DNA of 64,000 bases. Source: Enterocytospora artemiae. Lineage: Eukaryota; Microsporidia. Positions 46,551-56,249 of the stretch are shown piece after piece; position 1 is the first letter of the stretch; every line of letters begins with the position of its first letter. The stretch is taken from positions 124,001 to 188,000 of the forward strand of contig JASNGC010000001.1 in NCBI GenBank assembly GCA_038659295.1. Reading direction: 5' to 3'. Below the pieces are notes generated by a model that was given only the letters and a program-made list of their open reading frames with translations, was not told where the DNA came from and searched no databases. The position numbers were made by a program, and so were the translations under genes.

Positions 46551-48737
46551 TTAGTGCTTGTGAAAGATATGTCCAATTCTTTTCAGTATATTCTTTACTC
46601 TTTCAACGGTAGAACTGCAACTTCCCGTTACTACTCCATTTTCTACAAAAGCACAGCCGTTTATAGTTAATACATTTTTGCTTAAAGTTACATCTTCAAA
46701 GTATCCCTTCAAACTTTCAAAAATAAAATTTAGCTGATCAATCTTTGCAATTCTCAAACTTTTAATATTACAACCAATATCTCGAATTGATTTGTTGATG
46801 GCCATTGCAGTAACATCATCGCAATAATTGCTCTCCCATTCCATTATAACTTCTGATTCTAGAAATGAAATTTTAATACCTCCGACTTGAAGAATGGAAT
46901 CTGATTTGAGATCAGAACTATAGACAACATCTGCATGCGAATGATGATTTTGTGAGCATAAACTATTTGATGGAATCTCACTGTTATTAGATTCATTCTT
47001 AACGTCTCCCTGAGATTTCAGTCTGGTTGTATTGATATTTTCATCATTGGTTCGTGGATCATGGGACATATCTAATGTCTCATCTTCACTTACGGAACTT
47101 CCAACAAAAACTTCCTCTTGGTTAATTTGACCATCCAGAGGTTTTACAATGGGTATTTCTTTTGCATCAAACTCTTCAATTAATATTTGTTTCAGTAGGT
47201 TAAAGGTGGAATTGTATGGTATCTTCTGTTTTTGCACTAATCTTACTGTTTGGAAGTCTGTCTCTGATCTTTTATTGGCAATGTCATGAAAATCAAATAC
47301 AGAATATTCATCATTTTCCTGAACTATAAAGGCATCAAATACGCGTTTATTTGTATAAATTTTCCCATGATTTTCCTTTATAACAGGAACTTGAGCCTCC
47401 TCCCCATTTCTCAATGCATATAATGCCATAGACACACCTATCTTTTCATTTCTTTGAGCAATCGTATTCTTCAATCTCATCATCTCGTTAACTTCACCAT
47501 GAACGAAAAAAAGATGTGATGGGGCACATTCATCAATAAATTGCGAATTTTGAGTATAGTCAACGTGAGCTGAAAAAGAGATGTACTCAACTGTCATGTT
47601 TAATCTTAGCAACTGCCCTTTCGATGATTCAATTTCCTTTGGTTCGCTTAAAATGTCTTTTGCCAATGTTCCTTCAACACAATACCCGGGAATGACAACC
47701 CCATTTTTTGAATTAGAGCACCATCTTTCGAACAGTTCTCTACTTAATCCACTTTGCAACATACCAGGGCTAGCCATAATAACACATGGCCCCCTATCTT
47801 TAAATCTGGTAATATCCTTCAGGTTTTCAATATTTTTAAAGTCAAATGGATTTCGAGTCAGACTAATTTTTTGAATTCGTTCATTCATCATATTCACATA
47901 TGTCTGGTAAATTGAAATGCACTTTTTAGCTAGGGCAGAAGCATAATAAATTGGGACTGATTTTAGATGAGGATGGGATTCCCAATGTTCCTCCAGGATA
48001 AGAAGAAGTTCCTGTGCTCTTCCTAATGCGAAGACTGGAAGAAGGCATCTTCCTCCTCTTTCTACGACATCAGATACAACTTTTGTAAACCTAGCCTCTC
48101 GTTCAGAACGAGGCAGATGGCATTGAGTACCATAAGTACTTTCAGTGATTAAAATGTCCAGTTTACAATTTGGAGACTCTGCTGCTTTCAGATGTCTATC
48201 ATCCTCTCTTGAAAAATCACCAGTATACAACAATTTTGTCTGCTCTATTTCGAGCAAAAACATAGCTGCTCCCAATACATGTCCAGCATTAAACGCAGTA
48301 AATTTTATACCGTTTATATTAACTTGTTGATGATAATCTATTGGAATAATTTTATTATAACAATTTGTTAAGTCTGCTTCAGAATAAAAATCTTCATCGG
48401 ATGAACTATTTATTACTCGAATATAGTCATTCAGTAACCAACGTAAAATGGCCTTAGTAGGATAGGTCATATACACCTTTCCATTGAAGCCTGTTTTTTC
48501 AGTTAGAAATGGCAAGGCTGCTGCGTGATCCAAATGAAAATGAGTAACTAAGATAGCATCTATTTTGCTGAGATCCACTAAATCTAAAAATGGAAGAGAT
48601 GAAACTCCAGTAAATGCAGGATGGACACCACAATCAAGTAAAAGTTCCTTGTTTTTATATTTTATGTGAATGCAAGATCTTCCCACTTCATTTCCAGCAC
48701 CCAGTGGCTTTATGTAAATGTTGTCATCGGAATTCAT
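46551..48737 (-). CDS. YSH1: Cleavage and polyadenylation endonuclease CPSF73/Ysh1
   Basis: 728 residues, metallo-beta-lactamase plus beta-CASP nuclease. Zinc ligands are present: HFHLDH (66-71), the later His in FNAGHVLGAA, Asp in LYTGDFSREDDRH, and the beta-CASP and C-terminal His residues in MASPGMLQSGLS and SFSAHVDY. All sites expected for an active nuclease are intact. It cuts pre-mRNA at the poly(A) site within the CPF/CPSF complex. The open frame extends 47 residues upstream, but the ATG at 48737 (MNSDDNIYI) directly follows TTTTTTGTCCCCGT, and the family N-terminus begins a few residues before xxPLGAGNEVGRSC. The linker before the C-terminal domain is acidic and Ser/Asn-rich. Confidence 0.95.
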   Translation of the reverse strand: MNSDDNIYIKPLGAGNEVGRSCIHIKYKNKELLLDCGVHPAFTGVSSLPFLDLVDLSKIDAILVTHFHLDHAAALPFLTEKTGFNGKVYMTYPTKAILRWLLNDYIRVINSSSDEDFYSEADLTNCYNKIIPIDYHQQVNINGIKFTAFNAGHVLGAAMFLLEIEQTKLLYTGDFSREDDRHLKAAESPNCKLDILITESTYGTQCHLPRSEREARFTKVVSDVVERGGRCLLPVFALGRAQELLLILEEHWESHPHLKSVPIYYASALAKKCISIYQTYVNMMNERIQKISLTRNPFDFKNIENLKDITRFKDRGPCVIMASPGMLQSGLSRELFERWCSNSKNGVVIPGYCVEGTLAKDILSEPKEIESSKGQLLRLNMTVEYISFSAHVDYTQNSQFIDECAPSHLFFVHGEVNEMMRLKNTIAQRNEKIGVSMALYALRNGEEAQVPVIKENHGKIYTNKRVFDAFIVQENDEYSVFDFHDIANKRSETDFQTVRLVQKQKIPYNSTFNLLKQILIEEFDAKEIPIVKPLDGQINQEEVFVGSSVSEDETLDMSHDPRTNDENINTTRLKSQGDVKNESNNSEIPSNSLCSQNHHSHADVVYSSDLKSDSILQVGGIKISFLESEVIMEWESNYCDDVTAMAINKSIRDIGCNIKSLRIAKIDQLNFIFESLKGYFEDVTLSKNVLTINGCAFVENGVVTGSCSSTVERVKNILKRIGHIFHKH

Positions 48738-49073
48738 ACGGGGACAAAAAATAGAAGAATTTTTGAGTAAACGAAATACAAAAATAAGTTTAATCGGAGT
48801 AATTTTCAAAGTACTATTTGACAAAACGGCAAAGTGATAAATAAAAGATATACTACCGTGACTGTGGAAAAAATACATTTTTTAATTTTGATATCGTGTC
48901 AATTTTTTTCATAATATTAAAAACAACTAATATTCTATCGAATAACATGGGAAACACATATTATTTAATCTTACCCGGAATACCTTCCTTGGTTGTTGCT
49001 TTTAATTTCCAAATTGATTAAATTCAAACAAGTTACAAAATGAAACTTTTAATAAAAAATTATAACTATATGC
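48738..49073. other. Divergent gap between CPSF73 and kinesin
   Basis: 336 bases with the CPSF73 start signal at the left end. A TTACCCGGAATACC block at about 48973 leads to no frame. The kinesin ATG lacks a C-rich block. Confidence 0.5.
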
Positions 49074-50477
49074 ATGTCTAAAAAGGTGGATGTACATATA
49101 AGGTGTAGAGATGACCCAGAAGAGGTTTGGAATAGCCAAGGAACATCAATCTCCTACGAAAAAGGGAATTCCGTGGTCACATTTCGAGATTTCAAATCAA
49201 TATTTTTTAAGGAAAATAATAAGTTGCTTTATGAAAAGTGTATTAAAAATTCTATTAAAGAATATTTGGACAACAAAAATGTAACAATATTTGCATATGG
49301 ACAGACCGGTAGTGGGAAAACTCATACAATGACCGGGAATTGCGAAGAAAATGGAATAATTCAGATGGGGCTGGCAGAGTTATATACTGTGCATAGTATT
49401 TACACAATATCCTGCGTAGAAATTTATAATGAAAGAATTTTCGACCTTTCAAACAATTCTGAGGTCAAAATGTACACGTCTGGCAGAAAAAATACCATGA
49501 AAAACTTACACATAGAAAAAGTAGACTCATTGGATTGTGCAATTGGCTTCTTAACTAAATGTAATAACAACAGAAGAGTGGGGATAACAGAATATAACAT
49601 AAATAGCTCAAGAAGCCATTCCATAGTTCAGATAAGGAAAGATGATGCAATCTTGAATTTTATTGATTTAGCAGGGTCGGAGAGAGCAAGCAGATTCGAA
49701 AGTCGTAGGTCAGAGGGCAGTTTTATTAATAAGAGTCTACTAGCTCTTGGGACATTAGTAAATAATTTGCTAAATGGTAAACTTTTGGGATTTAGGGATT
49801 CTAAACTGACTCGAATACTACAATCAAGCTTTGATGGAGATACCCTATTAATAGCACTTTGTATGATTAGTCCTCATAGAGTATGTATCGAAGAAAGTCT
49901 AAGTACTCTGAATTTTGCAGCTAGACTTAGCAACATAGAGCTTAAAGGGCATGAATCAGCCATAACTATTGAACCTCCGAAGGCAGAACTAAATAGTTCA
50001 GATCAGAGAAGGAAGATTGCACTGGAAGATAGGATAAATGTTTATTTTGATAAAAAGCAAAGCAACTCAGACACAGGAATGCTTTTGCAGAATAGGTCAA
50101 CTTCTTCGTTTGATATGAGTGAACTTGATAGGATTTTTGACTCACAAAGCTTTGCTAAATTTTCTAAAAACAATTTTCTTCATGACAATTCTATGGAGGA
50201 AGGTTCCGATGATATTCTAAGTGACTATATTAGCAACACTTGCCCTCAACAGGAAAAAATTGGTTTTACCGTATCAACTTCAGTAAATAGCGTAATATCA
50301 CTAGTAGATTTGCTTGAAAGACGAATAACTTCCTTAGAGGATTTTGTAACAGAGATATTCAAACTAGTTCCAAACAAGCAAATGCATAATACATTCTTAT
50401 TGGAAAAACACTCGTTTAAACTACAGAAGAATATTATACAAACTAGCCAGAATGATTTCAGGTCATTTGAAAAATGA
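49074..50477 (+). CDS. Kinesin with N-terminal motor
   Basis: 467 residues. The motor (about 1-300) is compact but complete: P-loop GQTGSGKT (76-83), switch I NINSSRSHS, switch II DLAGSE and the microtubule-binding FRDSKLTRIL block. The closing LSTLNFAARLSNIE recalls kinesin-7 (CENP-E) and other plus-end motors, but the class cannot be fixed by eye. The remaining 165 residues are mostly polar with one short helix near the end (VISLVDLLERRITSLEDFVT), enough for a small dimerising or cargo site. Several loops of the motor are shortened compared with animal kinesins. The ATG at 49074 is the first in frame and has no C-rich signal. Confidence 0.93.
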   Translation: MSKKVDVHIRCRDDPEEVWNSQGTSISYEKGNSVVTFRDFKSIFFKENNKLLYEKCIKNSIKEYLDNKNVTIFAYGQTGSGKTHTMTGNCEENGIIQMGLAELYTVHSIYTISCVEIYNERIFDLSNNSEVKMYTSGRKNTMKNLHIEKVDSLDCAIGFLTKCNNNRRVGITEYNINSSRSHSIVQIRKDDAILNFIDLAGSERASRFESRRSEGSFINKSLLALGTLVNNLLNGKLLGFRDSKLTRILQSSFDGDTLLIALCMISPHRVCIEESLSTLNFAARLSNIELKGHESAITIEPPKAELNSSDQRRKIALEDRINVYFDKKQSNSDTGMLLQNRSTSSFDMSELDRIFDSQSFAKFSKNNFLHDNSMEEGSDDILSDYISNTCPQQEKIGFTVSTSVNSVISLVDLLERRITSLEDFVTEIFKLVPNKQMHNTFLLEKHSFKLQKNIIQTSQNDFRSFEK

Positions 50478-50564
50478 AAACTTTAAAATAAATTAAAATT
50501 GAAATTTCAAACACATACAAGGCATTTGACATCATCAAATCTCATAAAGCTTGTATTAACACTT

Positions 50565-50963
50565 TTATTTAAAGACTTGAATGATATGTGAAAACACAGG
50601 AATGAGAAGTGGTCCAATGGTACAGCAAATCATCTTGAGAGAATAGAATACAAAAATACTTGAGTGAACAACGGGTATATTTTCTACAATTTGCTCTAAT
50701 CTAGAATTTGAAAGTTTGAAAATGTCAGTTTTCAAATTTATAAAATTGGTTCCTCTCTGAATCATTTGATAGTTGTTTATAATTGTCTTTAGAAGAAATG
50801 CTCTTCGATCATCGAAAAGACCCTGATCTAAAATATTATTGAATTTCTCTTTAAGATGCACCTCCGTGTCTCTAAAGCTGAGAAATATTGGGAATGAAAA
50901 ATAAATTGAGACAACCAAAATTGATATGGCTAAGGTCATGGCATCCATCTGTTTGGAATGCAT
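50565..50963 (-). CDS. Small two-segment membrane protein, 132 residues, unrecognised
   Basis: A hydrophobic segment at 7-29 (AMTLAISILVVSIYFSFPIF) and another at the C-terminus (about 106-130, SLKMICCTIGPLLIPVFSHI) flank a polar, helical middle of about 75 residues (LKEKFNNILDQGLFDD and so on). The likely arrangement is a hairpin with the middle part on one side of the membrane. The start at 50963 (MHSKQMDA) follows AATATTTACCCCAAAGA, a full start signal, so the first of three nearby ATGs is preferred. No family recognised. It resembles the 122-residue protein at 30498 only in size and layout. Confidence 0.62.
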   Translation of the reverse strand: MHSKQMDAMTLAISILVVSIYFSFPIFLSFRDTEVHLKEKFNNILDQGLFDDRRAFLLKTIINNYQMIQRGTNFINLKTDIFKLSNSRLEQIVENIPVVHSSIFVFYSLKMICCTIGPLLIPVFSHIIQVFK

Positions 50964-51049
50964 TCTTTGGGGTAAATATTAGAAAATTATTTTACTATTC
51001 CCTATCGAAATTTTTTATGGACTTCACACAGGCATTTATTTTACTTCAA

Positions 51050-53590
51050 TTAATTTATTAAGTCAGTTAAAGTTTCATTACTATCTATCTCATAGTCTGA
51101 AGATATTTCTGCAAATTTCGTAGGATTTACAAGATTCTTGTTTTCACCTGAATCTTTGGTATTTTCGATATTTATAAACTGTAGCTTTTGTTCTAACATA
51201 TATCCACAGGTTTCATTAGAAAATTGATGTTCAGATTCGGATAGCCTATTATTAGAATCAGGTTGAGTATTCTGTAAAACAGCAGAAGTGGCGGTATCGT
51301 GAGCAGGGCTTTTTAAACTATTGCACGTTGTATCGAGGCTACCATTATACTTAACCTCTTCAATACAGTTAATGGATTTATCGGATATATTTCTATTCAA
51401 TAAATTTTTATTTTTAAATGGCGTGCTTATAATTATTGTTCTATCAGCATCTTCAGAAGTGTTCAATAGCACTTCTGGATGTATTTTACCTTCAAAAGAC
51501 GCCTCGTATACAGGCTGTGGATCTGAACCATCAGAATAGTGCTTAAGATCATCCTTGCCTCCATTATCTACAAAAACATTTTCTAAATTTTGTGATTCAA
51601 TAATTGTAGTACTGTTATATTGAGAAACACAAGTAGAATGAGACTCATCAGACTTAAAAGCTGACGTCATATTCTCTGTAGTAACACCCAAATGTGTTTG
51701 AGCAGCATTAGATGCAATGCTGTTCACTATACCTTCACATGAAGGATGATTTGAAGAATTTTGCGGATTAGTCATCTGACTAGCTGGAAATTCAGCATCA
51801 CATCCCTGATTACCCTCAGAACTGGACTGAACCCCTACAAATTGGTCTAAAGTTGGTATATGTGCTTCAGAACCAACAACCTTCTTTACAGATCTAATTG
51901 GGTCATCACAAACATGGGATTCTCCAATAGATATATTGGCAAAGCTTCTATTTAATATGTCGATCTGGGTAGCATTAATTTGAGAGGCTACGTTTTCATC
52001 AATCGAATTTGATGCCTGAATGCTATCACTTTTACATATTTCTCTAGCTACGATGCTTTCGTCAATTAGCTCATGAGTCAGGGAGTAATCCTTGGAACTT
52101 CTCATCTCTGAATTAAATAAAAATGTTTCATCCTGGTAACTCAGTTTACATTCTCGAAAATTATTGATTTTGTTTAAGTCATCAACAGAGCAAGGCAAAT
52201 TCGTATCAGACATACAAACATGGTTTTTATGATATATATTTGGTGTTTGTATGGTTGATTTTTTTGGACCATCGAGAGGTTTAAAAAATTCACTTAAATC
52301 TACAGTTTGAGAACGAAATACATTTGTATTGCCTGTGGTCAACTTCTTAACCAAACTTATCTCTTCCGGATAAGAATTAGAGTGGCTAAAAGCTATTTCT
52401 TTCGAATCATTTTTTTCAGAAATTTCATAGCTACCTCCATGTGAGACGTTATCATCATTCCGTACCTTAGATACTTGATTTGAACCTTCTATATCATCAT
52501 TTTTGTGTTGTTTCTCACCTTTCTGACACGTATGGTTTTTCCCTGGTTCAACCATATTGTTCGGTTCCACGGAATGTCCACACGGATCTTTGGAAATAGA
52601 CTCTCTAGGCTTTGTATCTAAGAGTTGCTCTTCTCGAAAAGATCTTCCACTGGACTTTTTTATTATAGATCTGGCAATTAGGTTTTTCTTTTGACTAGAA
52701 TCCAACACAACAAATCTTGGCCTTGAGGCTTTATCTTCTGAAATTGAAGATTTCAAGCCAACAATACTTTTTTGGTGATCTTTTACCTTCTGTCTAATTT
52801 CGGAATCACCAAGACATTCATTTTTAACCTCAACTAATAGATGATCATTTAAGTTAGGAATTTTCAGTGACTGCTTTTTAAGATCTTTAGATGAAGGATT
52901 GATTTGGTGTTCAGTGTCCAGAACTGATTTTCTCATCTTTTCTTTTTTATGCAGTTGAGTGGACTGGATACCAATCTTTTCTCGCACTAATGATGAATTT
53001 GTTTTTACATGTTTTCTTGGTGTTTCATTGACATTTTGAGCATCATAATCTGGTTCCTTAATACTCTTGCAAATGGTTCTTACCTCAATAGATGGGTCCG
53101 ACCTACCTTTATCTATCATTTTTCTAAACATCTCATAATTATCACAATATCTCTGAGCAACAACTGAAAATGCAGTTTCTCTTATCTTTTTGTTGTTACT
53201 TGTAAGAGATTCTGCTAGGTATCTGATAAACTTCCTAGGATCATTCTGTTGACACAGTTTCAAAAGTGTAGATTGAGCTCTAATCACAAATATTTTGTTG
53301 GATCGTCCAGATAATTTAAGAAGAATAGGAATATAACTGTTGAAATCGTAGTTGTTGTGTGTTTGTATACAATGTTCTAGAAAGGCCAAGCATGTTCCAT
53401 TCAATTTAGATCTATCAGATTGGATGGACCGTGCAAGCAACTCGTTAAAAGCTGAAAAGTGTTTTCCAACAATTTCTCTGGTAGTCATAAGAGTCTGCAG
53501 GCTTATAAATAACGAATTTATTTTAGTCCAAGTTGTTTCATTCTCTTTTTGTTGCAAAAGGCTGTGGCATTCTTTTTTGAGACTTTCCAT
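51050..53590 (-). CDS. CLASP-like TOG-domain protein with long disordered tail
   Basis: 846 residues. The N-terminal 190 residues form a helical array like a CLASP-type TOG domain: TTWTKINSLFISLQTLMTTR, FNELLARSIQSDRSKLNGTC, then YIPILLKLSGRSNKIFVIRA and VRTICKSIKE, in the order of the CLASP_N family. CLASP/Stu1 proteins stabilise spindle microtubules. The other 650 residues are low-complexity, rich in Ser, Asn, Asp and Lys, with no further domain seen. TOG repeats 2 and 3 of larger homologues are missing or unrecognisable. The open frame runs to 53647 through a hydrophobic leader, but the ATG at 53590 (MESLKKE) follows TTTTTATACCCAA, so the leader is not part of the protein. Confidence 0.72.
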   Translation of the reverse strand: MESLKKECHSLLQQKENETTWTKINSLFISLQTLMTTREIVGKHFSAFNELLARSIQSDRSKLNGTCLAFLEHCIQTHNNYDFNSYIPILLKLSGRSNKIFVIRAQSTLLKLCQQNDPRKFIRYLAESLTSNNKKIRETAFSVVAQRYCDNYEMFRKMIDKGRSDPSIEVRTICKSIKEPDYDAQNVNETPRKHVKTNSSLVREKIGIQSTQLHKKEKMRKSVLDTEHQINPSSKDLKKQSLKIPNLNDHLLVEVKNECLGDSEIRQKVKDHQKSIVGLKSSISEDKASRPRFVVLDSSQKKNLIARSIIKKSSGRSFREEQLLDTKPRESISKDPCGHSVEPNNMVEPGKNHTCQKGEKQHKNDDIEGSNQVSKVRNDDNVSHGGSYEISEKNDSKEIAFSHSNSYPEEISLVKKLTTGNTNVFRSQTVDLSEFFKPLDGPKKSTIQTPNIYHKNHVCMSDTNLPCSVDDLNKINNFRECKLSYQDETFLFNSEMRSSKDYSLTHELIDESIVAREICKSDSIQASNSIDENVASQINATQIDILNRSFANISIGESHVCDDPIRSVKKVVGSEAHIPTLDQFVGVQSSSEGNQGCDAEFPASQMTNPQNSSNHPSCEGIVNSIASNAAQTHLGVTTENMTSAFKSDESHSTCVSQYNSTTIIESQNLENVFVDNGGKDDLKHYSDGSDPQPVYEASFEGKIHPEVLLNTSEDADRTIIISTPFKNKNLLNRNISDKSINCIEEVKYNGSLDTTCNSLKSPAHDTATSAVLQNTQPDSNNRLSESEHQFSNETCGYMLEQKLQFINIENTKDSGENKNLVNPTKFAEISSDYEIDSNETLTDLIN

Positions 53591-54292
53591 TTGGGTATAA
53601 AAATCAAGAAAATTACTAAATACACTGATTATTAAGATAAGAAGCATTTGTTTCCAATGTTAAACAAATGTGAATATGAAATGAAACTGCCGAAATTTAA
53701 TATTTATCTGGACATTTGCACTTCTTGAAGTTTCATAGAAACCACAGTTAAAATAGCTATTTAATTCAAAGTAGGGGGACAGGGTTCTCAAATATAAATA
53801 TTTCCAATGAGATTGTCTTTCGAGATTTTATACTGATGTTATGTCATTTAGTTTTCTGTAATACATTATACTGCTCTTTTGTAGAATAAGTCGTGATCTT
53901 AATAATTAATTTTATAGTATATTTATTGGTATCATTCTATTGATACAATTCAGCAGGCTTTACATTGTAGAATATGAAGAGATTCTATAACTAAGCAATA
54001 CATAATTATCTGAATATGATCTTAATTTTTTTCTGTATAATGTGAAAATGCCGAAGTAATTTATGAAATTAATACCCAGTCCACACCAGCATCTTATGGT
54101 AATATGTTATAATCTACTAAATCGTTTGCTTTAGATCTTTTCTACTTATGAATTTAGCAAAATTATACAGAAATAGTATTGTAATAGAAAAGAATTTATT
54201 TAATCATATATCAGATATATAGTTATAACATAAATCCTCCCATTGAAAAATGCAATTTATTGTAGTCAATCATTTACAAAATTTAATGTGCT
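53591..54292. other. 702-base gene-free stretch
   Basis: Between two minus-strand genes. The right-hand neighbour's 3' end and the left-hand gene's start signal flank it. A GAACCCTGTCCCCC block on the minus strand (about 53774-53790) leads to an ATG with only ten codons. No RNA gene recognised. Confidence 0.45.
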
Positions 54293-54859
54293 TTAGTCAA
54301 TTTCAGTCAATGCTAGCCAACCATGCAAGTCAAAGGGAAATTCATCAAACATAGAGGCAAATTCTGTAAAACTATGAAATACATTTCCCTCAGAGTCTGA
54401 TATTTCTAAAATTGGTCTATTCTCCCACCTAAAAATAATTGTTTTGTAAAACTCGTATCTATGATTATGCTTTGTTAACCGTGACCTCTTAAAAACCTTA
54501 ATGGCTTTATAGGAAATTAGATGTAGAAGATACTGTTCACATGAAGATATGGATGACATTTGCTTGTAGAAGTTTTCCTTAGAAACAACAAATGGCTCTG
54601 GCTTATTGATTACAAGCGTGGGAAATTGGTCGAAGGTGCTGTTCGTTAATTTTTCTCTTAAAATTTCGAAATTACTTTTATTATCTGCAATTCTGGGGGG
54701 AAAATAGTATTGTATTTCATTCCCACAAATTGTAGCGACCAGAGTTTTTTGATGTGCCTCCAACTCCAACAACTTTGAGTCTTGTTCCTTAAGAATGCTC
54801 TCAAGCTTATTATTTTCATTAAGCAGCTCCTCTAAATTATCATTCACAGAACTTTCCAT
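54293..54859 (-). CDS. Coiled-coil protein with small globular end (unrecognised)
   Basis: 188 residues. The first 45 form a coiled coil (LEELLNENNKLESILKEQDS and on). The rest looks globular, with a C-terminal strand-rich part: YEFYKTIIFRWENRPILEIS, then a FHSFTEFASMFDEFP helix. This layout (short coiled coil, then one compact domain) is that of many kinetochore proteins (Spc24/25, Csm1, COMA subunits), but no residue signature allows a call. The open frame reaches 54901; the ATG at 54859 (MESSVND) follows TTTTTCTTTCACCC directly and is preferred. Confidence 0.65.
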   Translation of the reverse strand: MESSVNDNLEELLNENNKLESILKEQDSKLLELEAHQKTLVATICGNEIQYYFPPRIADNKSNFEILREKLTNSTFDQFPTLVINKPEPFVVSKENFYKQMSSISSCEQYLLHLISYKAIKVFKRSRLTKHNHRYEFYKTIIFRWENRPILEISDSEGNVFHSFTEFASMFDEFPFDLHGWLALTEID

Positions 54860-55067
54860 GGGTGAAAGAAAAATAACAATATTTTTTATTAAATGAAGCA
54901 TTGAAATGGTACTTGCTCTCTAATTAAAATTAATGGAAAGCATTCCTTGAATATCCGCTTATATTTTGCATCATAATGGAAGATGTGTTATGGCAAAAAC
55001 GCCTGTTTTATATAATGATTAAATAAATAGGTCAAGTAGCACATAGATCTTTTATATAAATTGGTTC

Positions 55068-55856
55068 TTACCCATACAAGCGATATTCTTTAATCTTATA
55101 ATCAAGTTTGTTCCTTTTGATATTACAAAATACCCTATAGGTTAGATACTGCTCCCATATCTTTCCCATTTTAGGGATTAAATGATATGAATGCTTTATT
55201 CTTCCAACTTTATAGTGGTTAATGCAGATTACAGTCGAGCTATTTTCTAAAATTATAGACCATAGCAGATTAATTATGTCTTTAATATAGGAGATATTCT
55301 CTTCTTCTACCAATGTTATAGAATCAATTACTAGGATAAAATTCTTGTATTTTTTAATAAGATAAAGCGTGCTGATTAGTTTATCAATCGATGAAATAAG
55401 AAATGTCCTTATATGTTTGTCTGTAGGAAACTGGCTCCCTTCTTCTAAATTTGCTTCACTATTTTCTGGGAAATGTGAATCATTATCTGTCTTTTGAGAA
55501 GAATCATCTATAGTATGCAGGAAATTATTTGCTTGAAATTTTTGGGTAAATTGCAATGAAGGAAAAGTTGATGTATAGCTAGAATTATCGATACAAGACT
55601 TGTCCAAAGTATTATCAATCTCATCTCCAGATGAAAAATTGTGCAATGACGATTCGATATTGTTTGAAATTTCTGAAATATTCCCCTTTGTATCAAGAAA
55701 GATAATCCTATTCTCATCAATAAGAATTTCATCCAGCATATCTTCAACAACAATATCTGGAACAACAACTAAATCTATCAAAGAATTTTTTGAAATCTCT
55801 TCACTGTTGATGCAGATCATATGGCAAAAAACAGCAATAATATTAAGTGGAAACAT
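55068..55856 (-). CDS. Degenerate RecA/Rad51-fold protein without Walker A
   Basis: 262 residues. The C-terminal half matches the Rad51-paralogue core: the Walker B strand YKNFILVIDSITLV, then STVICINHYKVGRIKHSYHL and IPKMGKIWEQYLTYRVFCNI, which line up with the 'VVxTNQVT...PALGxxWxxxxxTRLxL' region. An earlier IIFLDTKGNISEI matches the strand after Walker A (xYIDTEGxFRP). Where Walker A should lie (about residues 20-45) there is no GxxxxGK[ST], so ATP binding is doubtful. A Ser/Asn-rich insert separates the halves. A Rad55/57, Psy3/Csm2 or Elongator-like relative is possible. It starts one base after a tRNA; an in-frame stop inside the tRNA rules out a longer protein. Confidence 0.6.
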   Translation of the reverse strand: MFPLNIIAVFCHMICINSEEISKNSLIDLVVVPDIVVEDMLDEILIDENRIIFLDTKGNISEISNNIESSLHNFSSGDEIDNTLDKSCIDNSSYTSTFPSLQFTQKFQANNFLHTIDDSSQKTDNDSHFPENSEANLEEGSQFPTDKHIRTFLISSIDKLISTLYLIKKYKNFILVIDSITLVEEENISYIKDIINLLWSIILENSSTVICINHYKVGRIKHSYHLIPKMGKIWEQYLTYRVFCNIKRNKLDYKIKEYRLYG

Positions 55857-55857
55857 A

Positions 55858-55929
55858 TTCCTTCAGCGGGAATCGAACCCGCGTCTCAACGGCCACAACG
55901 TTGCACTCTAACCTCTGAGCTATGAAGGA
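55858..55929 (-). tRNA. tRNA-His (anticodon GTG)
   Basis: 72 bases on the minus strand fold as a clover leaf: acceptor TCCTTCA/TGAAGGA (7 pairs), D-arm with GCTC, anticodon stem CAACG/CGTTG around loop TTGTGGC (anticodon GTG), and T-arm GCGGG-TTCGATT-CCCGC. The discriminator base is A. The internal promoter boxes are present (A box around TAGCTCAGAGGTTAGAG; B box GGTTCGATTCC). There is no intron. The extra 5' G of tRNA-His would be added after transcription. The next gene on the same strand begins one base beyond the 3' end. Confidence 0.95.
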
Positions 55930-56249
55930 CAGATCCTGTCATAACATCACCCAACAACCATGAATATTGTTTGGATTCCACTGCTAGTATTGTAAAATGA
56001 GAATATTATGTCTATAGTAGTTCTAGGAGTACAAATATGGTCGATTGTAGATAAGCCACACAAGTAGAATACTTGTTTGTGACTTGTATGGATTGGTGTT
56101 TAAACAACTATTTTATAGAAATTGGATAATTGTTTATTTCCAGAAACAGTTTCTAATCCTCATCGGTAATAAAGTCTTTAAGTTCCCTAATGTCTATGAT
56201 CCAGAGTAGTAAATCAATATTATAATTATTTTCTTTTTTCTTACCCATA
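55930..56249 (+). other. Gap between tRNA-His and TrpRS
   Basis: 320 bases. TTTTTTCTTACCCATA at the right end abuts the TrpRS ATG. Nothing else is seen. Confidence 0.55.
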
